DNA of 64,000 nucleotides from Salinisphaera sp. Its GTDB lineage: Bacteria > Pseudomonadota > Gammaproteobacteria > Nevskiales > Salinisphaeraceae. Below, in pieces: positions 46,535 through 56,610 of the stretch. Position 1 is the first letter of the stretch; every line of letters begins with the position of its first letter. The position numbers and the translations under genes were made by a program. Below the pieces are notes generated by a model, which was not told the DNA's origin, searched no databases, and saw nothing but the letters and a program-made list of their open reading frames with translations. The stretch lies in contig NZ_PBYA01000004.1 in the NCBI RefSeq assembly GCF_002729955.1, positions 1 through 64,000 on the forward strand. The letters are read 5' to 3'.

Positions 46535-47440
46535 ATGTCCGACCCCGCCGCCCCGCACTGGTTTCTTGCCGGCGCAGGCCATATCGGCACGCTTGTCGCT
46601 TGCTATCTACAACGCGCCGGCCACCGCGTGAGCGTCTTGCGTGCGAGCGCCCGCGCGCCCATCGAAGCGAGCCTGCATTTCCATGGGAGCGGGCGCCGCC
46701 AGCACATCAGCCTGCCCGTGCACACGCCGGCCACGCTGGCCGCCCCGATCGAACATCTGATCGTGGCCTGCAAGACGCCGTATACCGCCAAAGCGCTGGC
46801 CGGCTGCCCGCTTGCGGCGGATGCCACCGTGCTGCGGCTGCAGAACGGCATCGGCAGCCTGGACGGGCTGCTGGCCCCCACCACCCGCCTGATCGAGACG
46901 GTCACCACGAACGCGGTCACCGGCACGGCAACCGTGCACGAGGTGGTGGCCGAAAATCAGAGCTGGATGGGCGACAGCGGGCCAAGACCCACCTGGTTCG
47001 ACGCCCTCACGGCCGCCTGGCCGGGGCTGGTCTGGACCGAGGATATACGCAGCGCGCAGTGGCGAAAGCTCGTGGCCAATGCCGCCATCAACCCGCTGAC
47101 CGCGCTTCACGACGTGGACAATGGCGCTCTGCTCGACGATGCGGGGCTGCATGCCCATATGCAGCGCGTGGTCACCGAGGCCGATACGCTGCTGACCGCG
47201 CTCGACGCCGGCTGGCCGGGCCATTCGCTTGCCATGGTGGAAGCGGTTGCCCGCGCCACCGCGGCCAACACGTCCTCGATGCGGGCCGACCTGCAGCGGG
47301 GCGCGGCAACCGAAATCGATGCGATCAACGGCTGGCTGGTGGCACAGGGCGCCCGTCTGGGCATGGACATGCCGGTCAACGCTGAGCTGGCCGAACGGGT
47401 TCGCGCTGCGCATAAAGTTTCCCACGCGAGCCGCCGATAG
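46535..47440 (+). CDS. Ketopantoate reductase family protein (PanE/ApbA-like)
   Basis: The 301-residue protein has the Rossmann motif GAGHIGTLVACYL, the CKTPYT segment and the lysine-containing block WRKLVANAAINPLTAL with C-terminal NTSSMRADLQRG, the signatures of 2-dehydropantoate 2-reductase. Whether it makes pantoate for coenzyme A or acts on another 2-keto acid cannot be told. A GAGGA lies seven bases before the ATG at 46535. Confidence 0.86.
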   Translation: MSDPAAPHWFLAGAGHIGTLVACYLQRAGHRVSVLRASARAPIEASLHFHGSGRRQHISLPVHTPATLAAPIEHLIVACKTPYTAKALAGCPLAADATVLRLQNGIGSLDGLLAPTTRLIETVTTNAVTGTATVHEVVAENQSWMGDSGPRPTWFDALTAAWPGLVWTEDIRSAQWRKLVANAAINPLTALHDVDNGALLDDAGLHAHMQRVVTEADTLLTALDAGWPGHSLAMVEAVARATAANTSSMRADLQRGAATEIDAINGWLVAQGARLGMDMPVNAELAERVRAAHKVSHASRR

Positions 47441-47468
47441 CCCGTACCCGGGAAGAGGTTGAACCCCT

Positions 47469-49007
47469 ATGGACATCACGATCGAAAACCAGCTGCGCCT
47501 GTGCCCCACGCTGCCGACCATTTCCAGCGTGGCACTACGCATCATCAAGGTCGGCCGCAATCCGGATATCGATCTGGCGGAAGTCGCCAGCCTGTTATCC
47601 AACGATCCGGCGCTGGCCACCAAAACGCTGCGCATGGCGAATTCGCCGTTGTATATGCGTGGCCGGCAGGCGCGCAATCTGCACCAGGCGGTCACCGTGC
47701 TCGGGCTCAACGCCACGGTCAGCGTAGCCCTGAGTTTTTCGTTGAGCACCTCGCTGCGCAACGCCAAGACCGCGGGCATCGATCTCGATCGCTACTGGCG
47801 GCGGGCACTGCTCTCGGCCCTGGCCGCGCGACTGCTTGGCGAATATAAAAAGATCTACGCGCCGGAAGAGCTCTTCCTCGCCGGCCTGTTGCAGGATCTG
47901 GGCATGCTCGCGCTCGACGCCGCCATGCCCGAGACCTACGGCCAGCTCAAGCATATCGTGCACAACCACGACACCCTGCCTGCCTATGAACGCGAGCTCG
48001 TCGGCACCGACCATTGCGAGGCCGGCGCCTGGCTGATGGAGGACTGGGGGCTGCCGGACTATCTGCCCCTGGCCACCCGCGCCAGCGACGATCTTTCCCG
48101 TGTCGACATTCCCGAAGACCTCGAAACATTCGTGGGCTGCGTGGCCGTATCCGGTCGGATTGCCGAAATCTATCTGGCCGAAGATACCCAGGCGGCGACC
48201 GCTGCCGCCGTTCACAGAGCCCGCTCCTGTCTGGGAATGGACCCCGATCAGCTCAGCGAGGTGCTCAGCCATATGGCCGATGCCCTGCCCGAGGTCGAGG
48301 CGCTGTTCGACATGACCGTGCTTTCGCCCCCGCAGGCCCTGGGCCTGACCGATCAGGCGCGCGAGCTGCTGGCCACCCGCAACCTGCAACTGCTGCGCTC
48401 CGCCACCGAGGTGCAGGACCGCGAACAGTCGTTTCGCCAGCAGGCCGATCGGCTCGACTACATCGCGCGCCAGGATGCGCTCACCGGCATCTTCAACCGC
48501 CGCCACTTCGACGAGGCGTTCGGCAGCCATTTTGCCCGCGCCAAGACCGAGGCTTATCCACTGAGCCTGGCCTATCTCGATCTCGATCATTTCAAGGCCA
48601 TCAACGACCGCCATGGGCATCCCGTGGGGGACCGGATCCTGGCCGCAATCGCCAAGAGTATTCAGAAGCAGCTGCGCGAGAACGACCTGTTCGCCCGCTA
48701 CGGCGGCGAAGAGTTCGTGCTGCTGCTGCCCGGCATGGATCAGGACGGCGCGAAGAAGATTCTGGCACGCCTGTGCGACGGTATCGCCGAACTCGCGCAC
48801 CCGCTCGACAACGGCGAATCGCTGACCGTGACCCTTTCGGCCGGCATCGCGACCGTCCCCGGCGACGGCATTCATTCCTCGCGCCAACTGATGCAGGCGG
48901 CCGACGAGGCGCTCTATGCCGCCAAGCAGCGTGGGCGCAATCGCGTGGTGCTGGCCGACGCCACCACCCGCAAGGACGCCGACCACAGCGGCGGTCAGCC
49001 CGCCTAA
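47469..49007 (+). CDS. HDOD-GGDEF signalling protein (diguanylate cyclase)
   Basis: The 512-residue protein has an N-terminal HDOD domain (residues 5-205, LSNDPALATKTLRMANSPLY) and a C-terminal GGDEF domain (about 325-495). The active-site motif is GGEEF, preceded by the inhibitory RxxD site (REND, five residues before). It should make cyclic di-GMP, with the HDOD domain as sensor or scaffold. Cytoplasmic, no signal or membrane segment. It belongs to a local cluster with the Aer-type receptor and a second GGDEF protein. Confidence 0.93.
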   Translation: MDITIENQLRLCPTLPTISSVALRIIKVGRNPDIDLAEVASLLSNDPALATKTLRMANSPLYMRGRQARNLHQAVTVLGLNATVSVALSFSLSTSLRNAKTAGIDLDRYWRRALLSALAARLLGEYKKIYAPEELFLAGLLQDLGMLALDAAMPETYGQLKHIVHNHDTLPAYERELVGTDHCEAGAWLMEDWGLPDYLPLATRASDDLSRVDIPEDLETFVGCVAVSGRIAEIYLAEDTQAATAAAVHRARSCLGMDPDQLSEVLSHMADALPEVEALFDMTVLSPPQALGLTDQARELLATRNLQLLRSATEVQDREQSFRQQADRLDYIARQDALTGIFNRRHFDEAFGSHFARAKTEAYPLSLAYLDLDHFKAINDRHGHPVGDRILAAIAKSIQKQLRENDLFARYGGEEFVLLLPGMDQDGAKKILARLCDGIAELAHPLDNGESLTVTLSAGIATVPGDGIHSSRQLMQAADEALYAAKQRGRNRVVLADATTRKDADHSGGQPA

Positions 49008-49070
49008 TCGATCCGGTAACGCGCCGGCACGACGCTCAGTTCATGCCGGAGCATTGGATCCGCCCGCACA

Positions 49071-49101
49071 CCCCGAGAGCCGGCCCGCCCGGCTCTCGGG
49101 G
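49071..49101. terminator. Strong hairpin downstream of the HDOD-GGDEF gene
   Basis: Perfect 13-bp stem CCCCGAGAGCCGG (49071-49083) with its complement at 49089-49101, five-base loop. There is no clear T-tract, so it may be a transcript stabiliser or a weak terminator. Confidence 0.6.
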
Positions 49102-49698
49102 CAGCGCTTTTCGTGGGCATCGTCAATCGTGCCCGCCCCGCGTCGTTCATTCCTGACTCGGCCCGATCCTTTACCCGCCGGGCGCAAGCACAGTCGGCTT
49201 TTCGCGCTTGAAAACGCGCGGGCGCGAACGCTGGAAGGTCGCGGCATAAAAGCTGTTCAGGAATCACGCTGCCCGGTGCCGGCTTTTAAGTTGATGGCGT
49301 TCAAATAGTCGAAACGGTCGACTGGTATGTCGCCGAATCGACCACGGCAGCTCGGCGTCGAAAACTCATTGCTGGCCTTCACGCCCCCTCATTGGCCGCT
49401 ATGTGCATTTCGATGCAGCTCCCGAAGCACCGCCTGTAGCGGTTGCCGACGGACGGTACGCGGGCATCGGCTTCGCGCCTTTCGACGATACGTCTCAAGC
49501 CCCGCGGCGCCCTGCCGCATCATGCAGCTATCGCAGGCTGCGAATCGAACGATAAGCAACCTGCAATTCTGGCGCCTATTCGTTTTTTAGTTTGCAATGC
49601 AATAAAAACCCAACCAAACCAGTTTTATTTTCAAATAATTAGAGCACGCAAAACGCGTCAGCCCTTTGCAAAAAACGATTCGACCGCAATACCGCCGC

Positions 49699-49726
49699 TC
49701 AAGAATCGCAAAATGCCAGCCGTATT
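49699..49726 (+). promoter_or_regulatory. Candidate sigma-28 (FliA) promoter of the Aer-type gene
   Basis: TCAAG at 49699-49703 is followed 15 bases later by GCCGTATT (49719-49726), close to the chemotaxis promoter pattern TCAAG..GCCGATA with spacing off by about one base. It lies 64 bases before the receptor start codon. Confidence 0.35.
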
Positions 49727-49789
49727 ACCTCTTCATGCAGTGCAGTCGAAGCGCCCTGCACCTTTGGGAACAACTTGGAAGAGGGCCCT

Positions 49790-51598
49790 ATGCGCCAGAA
49801 TCTACCAGTGACATCGAACGAATACATCATCGGCGAGCAGGAGTATCTGATCTCGCAAACGGATCTCGATAGTCACATCGTCTTTGCCAACCCCGCATTC
49901 ATCGAAGCCAGCGGCTTCACCTGGAACGAACTCGTGGGTGAGCCGCATAACCTAATTCGCCACCCCGACATGCCGCCCGAGGCATTTGCCAACTTCTGGG
50001 AGACGATACGGGCCGGCAAGACCTGGACCGGCATCGTCAAGAACCGGCGCAAGAACGGCGACCACTACTGGGTGCACGCAACGGTGATGCCTATCATCCA
50101 GCAGGGCCGCTCCATGGGCTACGCATCGGTACGGCGCGGCGCCACGGAAGAGGAAAAACGCCAGGCCGAGCGCGTCTACGGGCGGCTGCGCAACGGCGAA
50201 AAGCCACGCGCGCACCTGGTCAACGGCGTCATTCACGAGCATTCGGTCAAGGCCCGACTTTCGCGTCTACGCAACGTCTCGTTCGCCGCGCGCCTGGCGC
50301 TCATGACGGTCGTCGGCGTGGCCGGCATCATCGCGATGGGTGCGTTGTGCGCGCAGGAGCTGCAAATGCTGCATGCGATCACGCTCCAGCTGGGGCAGGA
50401 AAGCGAGGCCGCGCTGACCGCCGCCGGCGTCGCCATACCGGAGAGCATCACGCAGCTGGAGTCTCGCACCGAGACGATGTTCGATCGCATGATGCTGACC
50501 ATGGCTTCGGTCGCCGGTGTGTTTGGCGTTGTGCTGCTTGTCTGGGGCATCCTGCTCGGCCGGCGCATCATGCAGCCGCTCAAGGAAGCCCTCGCACTCA
50601 GCCGCCAGATCGCGGCGGGCAACCTCACCGCCGAAGTCGAAACCCGCCGGAACGACGAAGTGGGCCGGCTCATGGCCTCTCTCAACGTAATGCGCTGCAG
50701 CCTGGTAAGGATCGTGCAGGACGTAAAGAACGGGATCGGCGTCGTGGCACCGGCCACGGCCGAGATCGCGGCGGGCAACGCCGATCTGTCCAATCGTACC
50801 GAAGAACAGGCGGCCGCCCTCGAACAGACCGCCAGCAGCATGGAAGAGATCACTGCCAACGTCAGCCAGAGCGCACAGAGCGCGCAGTCGGCGTCGGGCC
50901 TCGCCCAGCAGGCCGCGGATACCGCCGAACGCGGCGGTCAGGAAATCGACGGCGTGGTCGACACCATGACCCAGATCGCCGAATCCTCGACCCAGATCCA
51001 TGGCATCGTGGGCATGATCGACGATATCGCCTTCCAGACCAATCTGTTGGCGCTCAACGCGGCGGTGGAAGCCGCTCGCGCCGGCGAACACGGGCGAGGC
51101 TTCGCGGTGGTCGCCGACGAGGTACGTACGCTCTCCAGCCGTACGGCCAAGTCGGCACGCGAAATCAAGAGCCTGATCGAAGCCTCGAGCACCCGCGTGG
51201 AAACCGGCAGCGCCCAGGTGGGCCGCACCCGCGACACCATGCAGGGCATCGTGGATTCGATCCGCGAAGTCAGCGCGATGATGCAGCAGGTGTCGCTGGC
51301 GGCCGAGGAACAGCGCAGCGGCATCCAGGAGATCGGCGTCGCGGTTTCCCGCATGGATCAGATGACCCAGCAGAACGCCGCCCTGGTCGAGCAATCGGCG
51401 GCGTCGGCACAGTCGGTCAGCAGCCAGGCGAGCGAGCTCGGGCGCAGCGTCGATATCTTCCGTATCGACCACAGCCCGATGGTGGCGCAAAGCGTCGGCG
51501 CGCCCCAGCCTGCCACCGCGCCCCGGCGGCCGGCGTCGGCCCCCGCGCAGCGCCCCCGCCACGCCGAAGCACAGCCGAGCGAGGCGGCCCTGGCCTGA
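49790..51598 (+). CDS. Aer-type PAS methyl-accepting chemotaxis protein
   Basis: The 602-residue receptor has an N-terminal PAS domain (1-120; [38 protein letters not shown]) of the FAD-binding aerotaxis type, two hydrophobic segments (about 166-190 and 232-258), a HAMP region and a signalling domain with [34 protein letters not shown]. It senses redox state or energy and signals to CheA; no che or flagellar genes are in the window. ATG 49790 has GGAAGAGG just upstream; an earlier TTG at 49775 is less likely. Confidence 0.94.
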   Translation: MRQNLPVTSNEYIIGEQEYLISQTDLDSHIVFANPAFIEASGFTWNELVGEPHNLIRHPDMPPEAFANFWETIRAGKTWTGIVKNRRKNGDHYWVHATVMPIIQQGRSMGYASVRRGATEEEKRQAERVYGRLRNGEKPRAHLVNGVIHEHSVKARLSRLRNVSFAARLALMTVVGVAGIIAMGALCAQELQMLHAITLQLGQESEAALTAAGVAIPESITQLESRTETMFDRMMLTMASVAGVFGVVLLVWGILLGRRIMQPLKEALALSRQIAAGNLTAEVETRRNDEVGRLMASLNVMRCSLVRIVQDVKNGIGVVAPATAEIAAGNADLSNRTEEQAAALEQTASSMEEITANVSQSAQSAQSASGLAQQAADTAERGGQEIDGVVDTMTQIAESSTQIHGIVGMIDDIAFQTNLLALNAAVEAARAGEHGRGFAVVADEVRTLSSRTAKSAREIKSLIEASSTRVETGSAQVGRTRDTMQGIVDSIREVSAMMQQVSLAAEEQRSGIQEIGVAVSRMDQMTQQNAALVEQSAASAQSVSSQASELGRSVDIFRIDHSPMVAQSVGAPQPATAPRRPASAPAQRPRHAEAQPSEAALA

Positions 51599-51605
51599 TC
51601 GAACA

Positions 51606-51633
51606 GCGGCGCGCTCTCTTCGAAGCGCGCCGC
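51606..51633 (+). terminator. GC-rich hairpin after the Aer-type gene
   Basis: Perfect ten-base arms GCGGCGCGCT and AGCGCGCCGC around an eight-base loop, seven bases after the stop codon. There is no T-tract, so efficiency is uncertain. Confidence 0.55.
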
Positions 51634-51705
51634 AGGCCGTCGGCTGAACTGACAACCGATACGCGGCGCGTCACACTGCGCCGCGCATTCCAGCAGAGGT
51701 TGTCG

Positions 51706-52602
51706 ATGTTACTCAGCCGTTCCTTTGCCCTGTCGCGTCTGTTGCCGATCGGCCTGTTGCTGGTCGCCATGGCCTGTATCCAGGGCGGTGCATCGCTGGC
51801 CACCGTTCTCTTTCCGGCCGTCGGCCCGGCCGCGGCGACATCGCTGCGACTGATGATGGCCGCCGCCCTGCTGTGGGTCGTATTCCGCCCCTGGCGCTGG
51901 CGCGTGGCACGCCGCGACTGGGGCAATCTGGCGACCTACGGCATCGCCCTTGGCACGATGAATTTCCTGCTCTATCAGGCCATCGACCATATCCCGCTCG
52001 GCATCGCGGTTGCGCTCGAATTCACCGGCCCGCTGGGCGTGGCCCTGTGGTCGTCGAAAAGCCGGCTCGATCTGCTCTGGGTGGCGATCGCGGTGATCGG
52101 CCTGGGCATATTGCTGAGCCTCAATCACGACAACGACGCGAGCACGATCGATTTATACGGGGTGGTCTGTGCCCTGGGCGCGGGCGGCTGCTGGGCGGCC
52201 TATATCCTGTTCGGCCAGAAGGCCGGCGCCGTCAACGGCATGCAGAGTGCGGTGTGGGACATCACGATTGCCGCGATCGTGATCGCACCCATCGGCCTGG
52301 TCGATATTGCCATCGAAGCGGTCGATACCCGGTTGTTGGCGATCGCCCTTGGCGTGGCCATCCTCGCGACCGCGCTGCCCTACACCCTGGAAATGATCGC
52401 CCTGCCCCGCCTGCCCACCCAAACCTTCGGCACGCTCATGAGCCTGGAACCGGCGTTCGGCGCGCTCTCCGGGCTGCTGTTCCTGGGCCAGGCGCTCGGA
52501 CTGCTGCAATGGCTGGCGATCGGCGCGATCATCATCGCCTCGGTCGGTACTACGCTCACTGCGGGTCGCAAAGAAACGGTAAATACGCCTTACCCCGATT
52601 GA
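51706..52602 (+). CDS. EamA-family exporter, RhtA-like (threonine/homoserine)
   Basis: A 298-residue protein with ten predicted transmembrane helices in two EamA repeats. The sequence motifs (QGGASLATVLFPAVGPAAATSLRLMMAA and MNFLLYQAIDHIPLGIAVALEFTGPLGVAL) match RhtA, an inner-membrane exporter of threonine, homoserine and other metabolites. The true substrate is not proven. AGAGG lies upstream of the ATG. Confidence 0.88.
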   Translation: MLLSRSFALSRLLPIGLLLVAMACIQGGASLATVLFPAVGPAAATSLRLMMAAALLWVVFRPWRWRVARRDWGNLATYGIALGTMNFLLYQAIDHIPLGIAVALEFTGPLGVALWSSKSRLDLLWVAIAVIGLGILLSLNHDNDASTIDLYGVVCALGAGGCWAAYILFGQKAGAVNGMQSAVWDITIAAIVIAPIGLVDIAIEAVDTRLLAIALGVAILATALPYTLEMIALPRLPTQTFGTLMSLEPAFGALSGLLFLGQALGLLQWLAIGAIIIASVGTTLTAGRKETVNTPYPD

Positions 52603-52834
52603 GTCCCCCTTTCGAAAACAAAGGGCCCTCGGGCGCGGTCGGCGTGGCATGCGACCCATGGCGCGAGACTCACGCAGGTTGCCTGAGAAGCCATCGGCTC
52701 AACCTCATCCCGCCAAGTCTCGGCATCGAGAATTATCCCGCGTTGGTGCCGACGAGGAATCCGACAACGCGCTGATGCCCGAGCCTTACATCGCTATGAT
52801 GGCCGCCTGCCTGTGTTTTTCCCTCGGAGCCGTC

Positions 52835-53788
52835 GTGGCCGACTCGCCTGTTTACTCGCCTGCCGACATTCTCACCGGCGTTGATGCCGTCAGCGACGCG
52901 CTCGCTGCACACGGCTATATCGGCTCGAACCGGATCGCGACCGTGGTCTATCTGGCCGCGCAGCTGCAAAAGCCGGTACTCGTGGAGGGCCCGCCCGGCG
53001 TAGGCAAGACCGAGCTGGCCAAGACCGTGGCCGCCATGCTCGAACTGCCGTTGATTCGTCTGCAGTGCTACGAAGGCCTGGACGAGGCCAAGGCGCTCTA
53101 CGAATGGAAATACGGCAAGCAGCTGCTCTATATCCAGGTGCTCAAGGACAAGATCGACGATGCACTGGGCGGTGCCCGCGGGCTGCGCGAGTCGGTGGCC
53201 CAGCTGCACCGCTATGACGATATCTTCTTCTCCGAGGAATTCCTGGAAGCCCGTCCCCTGCTCAAGGCCCTGCGCGAGCCGGGCGGCAGCGTGCTGCTGC
53301 TCGACGAAATCGACAAGTCCGACGAGGAATTCGAAGCCCTGCTGCTGGAAATGCTCTCGGACTATCAGGTCACCGTGCCCGAGATCGGCACCATTGCCGC
53401 CGCCGGCACGCCGCCCATCGTGTTCTTGACCTCCAACAACACCCGCGACGTATCCGACGCGCTCAAGCGCCGCTGCCTGCATCTGTATATCCCCTTCCCC
53501 GAGCCCGCACTGGAACAACAGATCGTCGCAACCCGGGTCCCGAAAGTTGCCGCGGCGCTGCGCCGCCAGCTGGTCGCCTTCGTGCAGAGCCTGCGCGCGC
53601 TGGAGCTGCGCAAGACGCCAGCGATCAGCGAAACCATCGATTGGGCACGTACGCTGTTGCTGCTCAACGTCGACTCGCTGGACGAGGCCTGGGTACGCGA
53701 CACCCTCAATGTGCTGCTCAAGTTCGAGGACGATGTCGAGGCGGTCGAAGCGCAGCTGCCCACGCTCATGCGCCAAGTGGTCGATTAG
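52835..53788 (+). CDS. MoxR-family AAA+ ATPase
   Basis: The 317-residue ATPase has Walker A GPPGVGKTE, Walker B LLLDEID and sensor motif LTSNNTRDVS. MoxR proteins act as chaperones that, with VWA proteins, activate or assemble metal enzymes. The start is taken as GTG at 52835 with GGAG upstream; an upstream Met at 52649 would add 62 residues without similarity. Two bases separate its stop from the next gene, the classical MoxR-VWA pair. Confidence 0.92.
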   Translation: MADSPVYSPADILTGVDAVSDALAAHGYIGSNRIATVVYLAAQLQKPVLVEGPPGVGKTELAKTVAAMLELPLIRLQCYEGLDEAKALYEWKYGKQLLYIQVLKDKIDDALGGARGLRESVAQLHRYDDIFFSEEFLEARPLLKALREPGGSVLLLDEIDKSDEEFEALLLEMLSDYQVTVPEIGTIAAAGTPPIVFLTSNNTRDVSDALKRRCLHLYIPFPEPALEQQIVATRVPKVAAALRRQLVAFVQSLRALELRKTPAISETIDWARTLLLLNVDSLDEAWVRDTLNVLLKFEDDVEAVEAQLPTLMRQVVD

Positions 53789-53790
53789 CC

Positions 53791-55275
53791 ATGCAACGCG
53801 CGCTCACCGACTTCGTACGCGCCCTGCGCGCGGCCGATGTGCGCGTGTCGCCGGCGGAAACACTGGATGCGTTTCGCGCCGTCGAGTTGATCGGCTGGCG
53901 CGAGCGCAGCCAGCTCAAGCACGCCTTGGCCGCGGTGCTGGCGAAAAGCGCCGACGAAGCCGACGCCTTCGATGCCTGCTTCGAGCAGTTCTTTCGCTTC
54001 GACGCCTTCGGCGAGTCTGCCCCCGAAGCAAGTCACGACAAATCTTTGGAACAAGCCTCCACAGCCAACGAACCATCCGCAGCGCCCGGCGAAGGTCAGG
54101 GTGGCGGGGGCGCGGGCGGCAGTGGCGGCAACACGCCGGATGCTCCCGATACGGCCGCCGACGAAGAAAGCTCGGCCGAAGCCGGCGCGCCGGGGCGGTC
54201 TGTCGCTGGCGCCCGGTCGCCGCTGGGCCGCCAGCTCATGGCCAACGACCGCAATGCCCTGGCCATGGCCATCTCGCAGGCCGCCCGCGCCCACGGCCTG
54301 GAAGATATCAAGGTATTCACCCAGCAAGGCCTGTATACCCGCCGGATTCTCGACAGCATGGGCCGCGGCCCGCTGATGGACGAAATTCTGGCCGGCGAGG
54401 CCGCCGCCGGCGAAAGCGAGCGCGCGCTCGCCGCGGAGCTGCGCCGGCGCTACGAGCGGCTGCGTATTCGCGTACGCGACCATGTCGAAGACCAGTTTTT
54501 GCTGCATGCCGATGCCCAGGGCGAACGACTGCGCGAGCAGCTGCTCTATCGCGCCCGGCTGGCCGCGATCTCGCGCCGCGACGATGCGCTCATGCGCCGG
54601 GCGATCGAACGCATGGCGCGCCAGCTCACCGCCGCGCACTCGCGCAAACGCCGCGTAAAGCAGCGCGGCAAACTCGATGTACCCCGAACACTTCGGCGCA
54701 ACATGCGCTACGACGGCACGCTCATCGAACTGGCCTGGCGCTCCAGGCAGGTCGAGCGGCCGCGGGTGTTCGCGATCTGCGATGTCTCCGGCTCGGTCGC
54801 GCTGTATGCCCGCTTCATGCTCATGTTCCTCTACAGCCTGGGCGACGTGCTGCCCAAGGTGCGGGCCTTTGCCTTCTGTTCCGATCTGGGCGAGGTCACC
54901 GACCTTTTCCAGCAGCACGATCTGGACGAGGCGATGGCCCGCACCCTGGCCGAACATGGCCAGGGCAGCAGCGACTACGGCCACGCGCTGGCCGATTTCG
55001 AGCGCCTCGCGCTGGCCGACGTGGATCGGCGCTCGACCGTGCTCATCCTCGGCGACGCCCGCAACAACGAAGGCGAGGCCCGCACCGACCTGCTGCGCAA
55101 GATCTACGACCGTGCCCGGCGCGTGATCTGGCTCAACCCCGAGCCGCGGGTGGCCTGGGATACCGGCGATTCGGTCATGGGCCGCTATCGCGCGCACTGC
55201 CATCAGGTGAATGAATGCGGCTCGCTGGCCCAGCTCGAACGCGTGGTTTCGGATCTGCTGCGCCATGTGCACTGA
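53791..55275 (+). CDS. VWA-domain protein (CoxE-like)
   Basis: The 494-residue protein is the VWA partner of the MoxR ATPase. It has a helical N-terminal region, a Gly/Ser/Pro-rich linker (about 95-145) and a C-terminal VWA domain with MIDAS motif DVSGS. It matches the CoxE family, which works with CoxD/MoxR in carbon monoxide dehydrogenase maturation, but no such metalloenzyme gene is nearby. The client is unknown. Confidence 0.9.
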   Translation: MQRALTDFVRALRAADVRVSPAETLDAFRAVELIGWRERSQLKHALAAVLAKSADEADAFDACFEQFFRFDAFGESAPEASHDKSLEQASTANEPSAAPGEGQGGGGAGGSGGNTPDAPDTAADEESSAEAGAPGRSVAGARSPLGRQLMANDRNALAMAISQAARAHGLEDIKVFTQQGLYTRRILDSMGRGPLMDEILAGEAAAGESERALAAELRRRYERLRIRVRDHVEDQFLLHADAQGERLREQLLYRARLAAISRRDDALMRRAIERMARQLTAAHSRKRRVKQRGKLDVPRTLRRNMRYDGTLIELAWRSRQVERPRVFAICDVSGSVALYARFMLMFLYSLGDVLPKVRAFAFCSDLGEVTDLFQQHDLDEAMARTLAEHGQGSSDYGHALADFERLALADVDRRSTVLILGDARNNEGEARTDLLRKIYDRARRVIWLNPEPRVAWDTGDSVMGRYRAHCHQVNECGSLAQLERVVSDLLRHVH

Positions 55276-55358
55276 CCCGTTCGCGGCCGCAGGCGGGTCG
55301 CCCGGCAGGGCGGTTTGCGATATAACTCCCCCCGGGGGCAGGGTACGAGACGCAGGCC

Positions 55359-56540
55359 GTGATACCGAAACAGGCAGCCGATAACCAAAGCTGGCAGTCA
55401 ATGTCGGGCGTGGCCGAAGACGTCGGCCTGCCTTCGGCGAATGCGCCCCATCGCCGGGCCGTGTTGCGCGCCCTGCTGTGGCTCACCATCGGCTGCGGCA
55501 TCTTCTTTGCCAGCGTGAACATCACGGTCGGCAACCATCCGGTGGCCGCGGCCGAACTGGCGATGGCCGCCTATGCCGGCGTGCTGATGTATGTCGTGCG
55601 CCGGCCCGGTATCCATCTCGACCGCTGGATACTGGCCTACCTCATCCCTTTCTGTACCACCATGATGTTCGCCTGCTGGTATCGGCGCGCGGAGCCGACG
55701 GTCTTTGTCTGGCCGATCCTGATCCCGGTGATTTCCTATCTGCTGCTCGGCCGGCGGGGCGGCTTCTGGTTCACCCTGGTCTTTCTGTGTATTTCACTGG
55801 CGATTTTCGTGGTCAAGATCTCGGAAACCGGCCAAATCTATGCGATCGCGGCGATCGCGAACGTGTTGCTCTGCGCGGCCTGCATCTTCGGGCTGTCCCA
55901 TGCCTATGAAGTCACCCGCGAACAGGCCGAGGCCCGCCTGCGCGCGCTCGCACTGCGCGATCCACTCACCGGGCTGTGCAACCGCGCCGGGCTGTCGGAA
56001 GCCTTCCGGCTTCAATATGCCCAGGCCGCCCGCTACGGCACCTCATTGTCTGCCGTGCTGATCGACCTGGACCACTTCAAACGGATCAACGACAAATACG
56101 GCCACGAAACCGGGGACAAGGTTCTGATTTCGTTCGCGGAGTGTCTTACGAACACGCTGCGCGAAAGCGATCTGGCCTGTCGCCTGGGCGGCGAGGAATT
56201 CGCGCTCATGCTACCGCGTACCGGCCTTGCCGAAGCCCGACAGACCGCCGAGCGCCTGCGTAGCGCCATCGCGGCCGCGCGCTGCGAACACAACGGCCAC
56301 GAGATATCGATCACCGCGACGCTGGGGGTCGCCGAACTCGACCCCGACAGCGACGACCTGCAAAGCCTGCTCGCCCGTGCCGACGAACGCCTCTATCGGG
56401 GCAAGAACGCCGGGCGCGACCGGGTGGTGGCGGCCGGAGCCAGCGGCTACCGCCCACACAACGCCATTGAACACGCCACCCTGGCGCCGCATCGCCGCAA
56501 TAACGAGTGCGTGCGGCGATCGTCGCCGACCGTAGGCTAG
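55359..56540 (+). CDS. Membrane diguanylate cyclase (GGDEF)
   Basis: A 393-residue protein with about six N-terminal transmembrane helices (30-185) and a GGDEF domain with the motif GGEEF. An RxxD inhibitory site (RESD) is placed five residues before it, so feedback control is likely. It should make cyclic di-GMP. The GTG at 55359 is the longest start; an ATG at 55401 is also possible, without a strong Shine-Dalgarno for either. The N-terminal signal-input domain is not recognised. Confidence 0.9.
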   Translation: MIPKQAADNQSWQSMSGVAEDVGLPSANAPHRRAVLRALLWLTIGCGIFFASVNITVGNHPVAAAELAMAAYAGVLMYVVRRPGIHLDRWILAYLIPFCTTMMFACWYRRAEPTVFVWPILIPVISYLLLGRRGGFWFTLVFLCISLAIFVVKISETGQIYAIAAIANVLLCAACIFGLSHAYEVTREQAEARLRALALRDPLTGLCNRAGLSEAFRLQYAQAARYGTSLSAVLIDLDHFKRINDKYGHETGDKVLISFAECLTNTLRESDLACRLGGEEFALMLPRTGLAEARQTAERLRSAIAAARCEHNGHEISITATLGVAELDPDSDDLQSLLARADERLYRGKNAGRDRVVAAGASGYRPHNAIEHATLAPHRRNNECVRRSSPTVG

Positions 56541-56610
56541 AATCGCGGCCCCTGCGCTCGGATTGCAATCGAAGTGCAGGCCACGATTCGCACCGCCGGG
56601 ATGGGCTGTT

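Larger units (their letters stand above)
49008..49789. other. Long intergenic region, low GC toward the right end
   Basis: About 780 bases without a supportable gene between the HDOD-GGDEF and Aer-type genes. 49071-49101 is a perfect hairpin and the segment 49560-49720 is notably rich in A and T, consistent with a promoter region. The small frames here have no domain or start signal. Confidence 0.5.

Noticed and set aside
50347-51705. Long N-terminal extension of the RhtA-like frame
   Set aside because: It overlaps the Aer-type gene in another frame; the ATG at 51706 has a good Shine-Dalgarno and matches family length.
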